Assembly (NCBI RefSeq): GCF_002257565.1
Contig: NZ_CP022736.1
Coordinates: 2,914,001 to 2,978,000 of the forward strand
From: Herbaspirillum sp. meg3
Lineage (GTDB): Bacteria; Pseudomonadota; Gammaproteobacteria; Burkholderiales; Burkholderiaceae_D
Direction of reading: 5' to 3'
Length of the DNA stretch: 64,000 nt
Below are positions 62,251 to 64,000 of the stretch, piece after piece. Position 1 is the first letter of the stretch; every line of letters begins with the position of its first letter. The position numbers and the translations under genes were made by a program. Below the pieces are notes generated by a model. That model searched no databases. It saw only the letters and a list, made by a program, of their open reading frames with translations, and was not told the origin of the DNA.

Positions 62251-64000
62251 ATGAGCCTGACACCAACAGATTCAACCCTCGGTTCTCCGTTATCAGCATC
62301 TAGTACTACTAGCAATACCACCCGAGCGTCTTCCGGACGCTCGGCGTCAAAGCAAAATTCGCAACATCCCCCGGCAAACCCTGCTCCCGCGTTGCATAGC
62401 GGCGTGGCAACGTTTACCCATCTGACGCACAAGCTCGAGGAATACCTCACCCCTTCCGAACTGAAGAAGGTCAAGGAAGCGTATCGCTTCTCGGACGAAA
62501 TGCATCTGGGCCAGATGCGCAAGTCAGGCGAACCTTACATCTCGCATCCCCTCGCGGTCGCTGAAATCTGCGCCGACTGGAAGCTTGATGCGCAGGCCAT
62601 GATGGCCGCCCTGCTGCACGACGTGATGGAAGATCAGGGCGTCAAGAAAGATGAGCTGATTGAACGCTTCGGCGCGCAAGTCGCGTCGCTGGTCGACGGT
62701 CTGTCCAAGCTGGACAAGATAGAGTTCCAAAGCCAGATCGAAGCCCAGGCGGAGAATTTCCGCAAGATGCTGCTGGCGATGGCGCGTGATGTACGCGTGA
62801 TTCTGGTCAAACTGGCTGACCGTTTGCACAACATGCGTACGCTGGGCTCGATGCCGCCGGATAAGAAGCGCCGCATCTCCCGCGAGACCATGGAAGTCTA
62901 TGTGCCGATCGCGCACCGCCTCGGCCTCAACAATATTTATCGCGAGTTACAAGAGCTGTCGTTCTCGCATCTCTACCCCCTGCGTCATCGCACGTTGCTC
63001 AAGGCGGTCAAGGCTGCACGCGGCAATCGCCGCGAAGTCGTGACCAAGATCCTTGAATCGGTCACCAGCACGCTGATCGCTGCCGGCATTCCCGCGCAAG
63101 TCGATGGCCGTGAAAAGACGCTGTTCGGTATCTACCGCAAGATGCGCAACAAGCATCTGTCGTTCTCGCAAGTGTTGGACGTCTATGGCTTCCGTGTCGT
63201 GGTCGACAGCTTTGCCAATTGCTATGTTGCGCTGGGCACGCTGCACTCGCTGTTCAAGCCGATGCCGGGCAAGTTCAAGGATTACATTGCAATTCCCAAG
63301 CTCAACGGCTATCAATCGCTGCATACCACGCTGATCGGCCCCTACGGCACGCCGGTGGAGTTCCAGATTCGTACGCAGGACATGCATCGCGTGGCCGAAT
63401 CGGGCGTCGCCGCACACTGGCTCTACAAGGATGACGAAGGCAGCCTGACGGATTTGCAGCAGCGTACGCATGCGTGGCTGCAATCGCTGCTGGATATCCA
63501 GAAACAAACCGGCGATTCGGCCGAATTCCTCGAACACGTCAAGGTCGACCTGTTCCCGGATTCCGTCTATGTGTTCACGCCGAAGTCGAAGATCATCGCC
63601 CTGCCTCGCGGTGCGACGGCACTGGATTTTGCCTACAACATCCATACCGACATCGGCGACCAGACGACATCCGTCGTGATCAATCACGAACCTGCTCCAT
63701 TGCGCACAGAATTGCATAACGGCGACATCGTCGAAATCATTACCTCGCCGTCATCGCGCCCGAGCCCGAACTGGCTCGGCTATGTCCGCACCGGCAAGGC
63801 ACGCTCGGCAATTCGCCATCGTCTGCGCACGGTCAATCTGGTCGAGTCTCAGGCACTGGGCAAACGCCTGCTGACCAACGCACTGAATACGCTTGGTCTG
63901 GAGCCCGACTTGCCGTCGGCAATCATCGAGCGCCTGCTCAACGAATCCAGTGCCAAGACCATGGAAGAGCTGTACGCCGATATCGGCATCGGCACACGCA
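62251..64000 (+). CDS. spoT: Bifunctional (p)ppGpp synthetase/hydrolase SpoT (5' part)
   Basis: Open from ATG 62251 to the window edge (about 583 residues). A Ser/Thr/Asn-rich N-terminal tail of about 50 residues precedes the HD hydrolase domain (LLHDVMEDQG, VKLADRLHNMRTLG). The synthetase domain (GREKTLFGIYRKMRNKHLSF, DVYGFRVVVDSF, NGYQSLHTTLIGP) and the TGS domain (DSVYVFTPKSKIIALPRGAT) follow. The ACT region is outside the window. Start chosen by the rpoZ spacing; a shorter start is possible. Confidence 0.95.
   Translation, partial: MSLTPTDSTLGSPLSASSTTSNTTRASSGRSASKQNSQHPPANPAPALHSGVATFTHLTHKLEEYLTPSELKKVKEAYRFSDEMHLGQMRKSGEPYISHPLAVAEICADWKLDAQAMMAALLHDVMEDQGVKKDELIERFGAQVASLVDGLSKLDKIEFQSQIEAQAENFRKMLLAMARDVRVILVKLADRLHNMRTLGSMPPDKKRRISRETMEVYVPIAHRLGLNNIYRELQELSFSHLYPLRHRTLLKAVKAARGNRREVVTKILESVTSTLIAAGIPAQVDGREKTLFGIYRKMRNKHLSFSQVLDVYGFRVVVDSFANCYVALGTLHSLFKPMPGKFKDYIAIPKLNGYQSLHTTLIGPYGTPVEFQIRTQDMHRVAESGVAAHWLYKDDEGSLTDLQQRTHAWLQSLLDIQKQTGDSAEFLEHVKVDLFPDSVYVFTPKSKIIALPRGATALDFAYNIHTDIGDQTTSVVINHEPAPLRTELHNGDIVEIITSPSSRPSPNWLGYVRTGKARSAIRHRLRTVNLVESQALGKRLLTNALNTLGLEPDLPSAIIERLLNESSAKTMEELYADIGIGTR

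Noticed and set aside
1..64000. CRISPR arrays, complete tRNA or rRNA genes, insertion sequences
   Set aside because: No regularly spaced direct repeats, no full tRNA or rRNA, and no transposase gene were seen. Only the lone serine recombinase and a possible tRNA-Ser 3' end were found.

Overview
The window comes from a betaproteobacterial chromosome, most likely Oxalobacteraceae (Herbaspirillum, Collimonas or a close relative). The right end carries the block rdgB-hemW, rph, yicC-gmk-rpoZ-spoT typical of Burkholderiales. GC content and codon use are high and even from about 21 kb onward. They fall in parts of the first 20.8 kb, which reads as an accessory or defence island.

Region by region. 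(1) 1-4.8 kb: a minus-strand type I restriction-modification operon hsdM-hsdS-hsdR, with hsdR running off the left edge. (2) 4.96-6.02 kb: no gene, but a very dense run of perfect hairpins with GAAA loops on the minus strand, behind a plausible sigma-70 promoter. This looks like a structured RNA of about 1 kb just upstream of hsdM, followed by a second structured stretch on the plus strand. (3) 6.4-16.3 kb: small accessory genes of mostly unknown function. They include a DUF1289 protein, an ADP-ribosyltransferase-like protein paired with a Hanks-type kinase, a large protein with an HsdR_N-like nuclease domain, and a serine recombinase. (4) 16.4-20.2 kb: a compact minus-strand operon with a 68-aa small peptide, a Cys-rich protein, a cytosolic subtilase, a DUF1843-like small protein, a radical SAM/SPASM enzyme and a zinc-ribbon protein. 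I read it as a little-described peptide-maturation (RiPP-type) system. A sequence like a tRNA-Ser 3' end plus a terminator at 20.81-20.88 kb may mark the island end.

(5) 21-25.5 kb: arsenic and chromate resistance (arsR-arsB-arsC-arsH-chrA) with a perfect ArsR palindrome. (6) 25.7-31.8 kb: a periplasmic-binding/PAS/GGDEF/EAL protein, YciI-like, a YcaQ-type glycosylase and a chemoreceptor. (7) 31.8-37.2 kb: a bufferin (metal-binding RiPP) operon bufA-bufB-bufC-doxX facing an NrsF anti-sigma gene. The two transcription units share a divergent pair of exact GTAACC-N16-CGAA promoters. An ECF sigma factor with a second NrsF lies nearby. (8) 37.4-39 kb: two secreted proteins, one knottin-like and one collagen-like. 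(9) 39.4-48.5 kb: nitrate assimilation (narK-nirB-nirD-reductase-nasA) behind a leader with two ANTAR hexaloop hairpins and an intrinsic terminator. (10) 48.6-57 kb: a lipoprotein, a secreted nucleoside phosphorylase-like protein, an aldarate catabolic set (enolase-superfamily dehydratase, MFS transporter, GntR regulator) and two cyclic-di-GMP/HDOD signalling proteins. (11) 57.2-64 kb: core genes hemW, rdgB, rph, yicC, gmk, rpoZ and the start of spoT.

The best candidates for undescribed biology are the large RNA upstream of hsdMSR, the radical SAM/subtilase/DUF1843 operon, and the ADP-ribosyltransferase-like/kinase pair. All assignments come from reading motifs; no database search was run.
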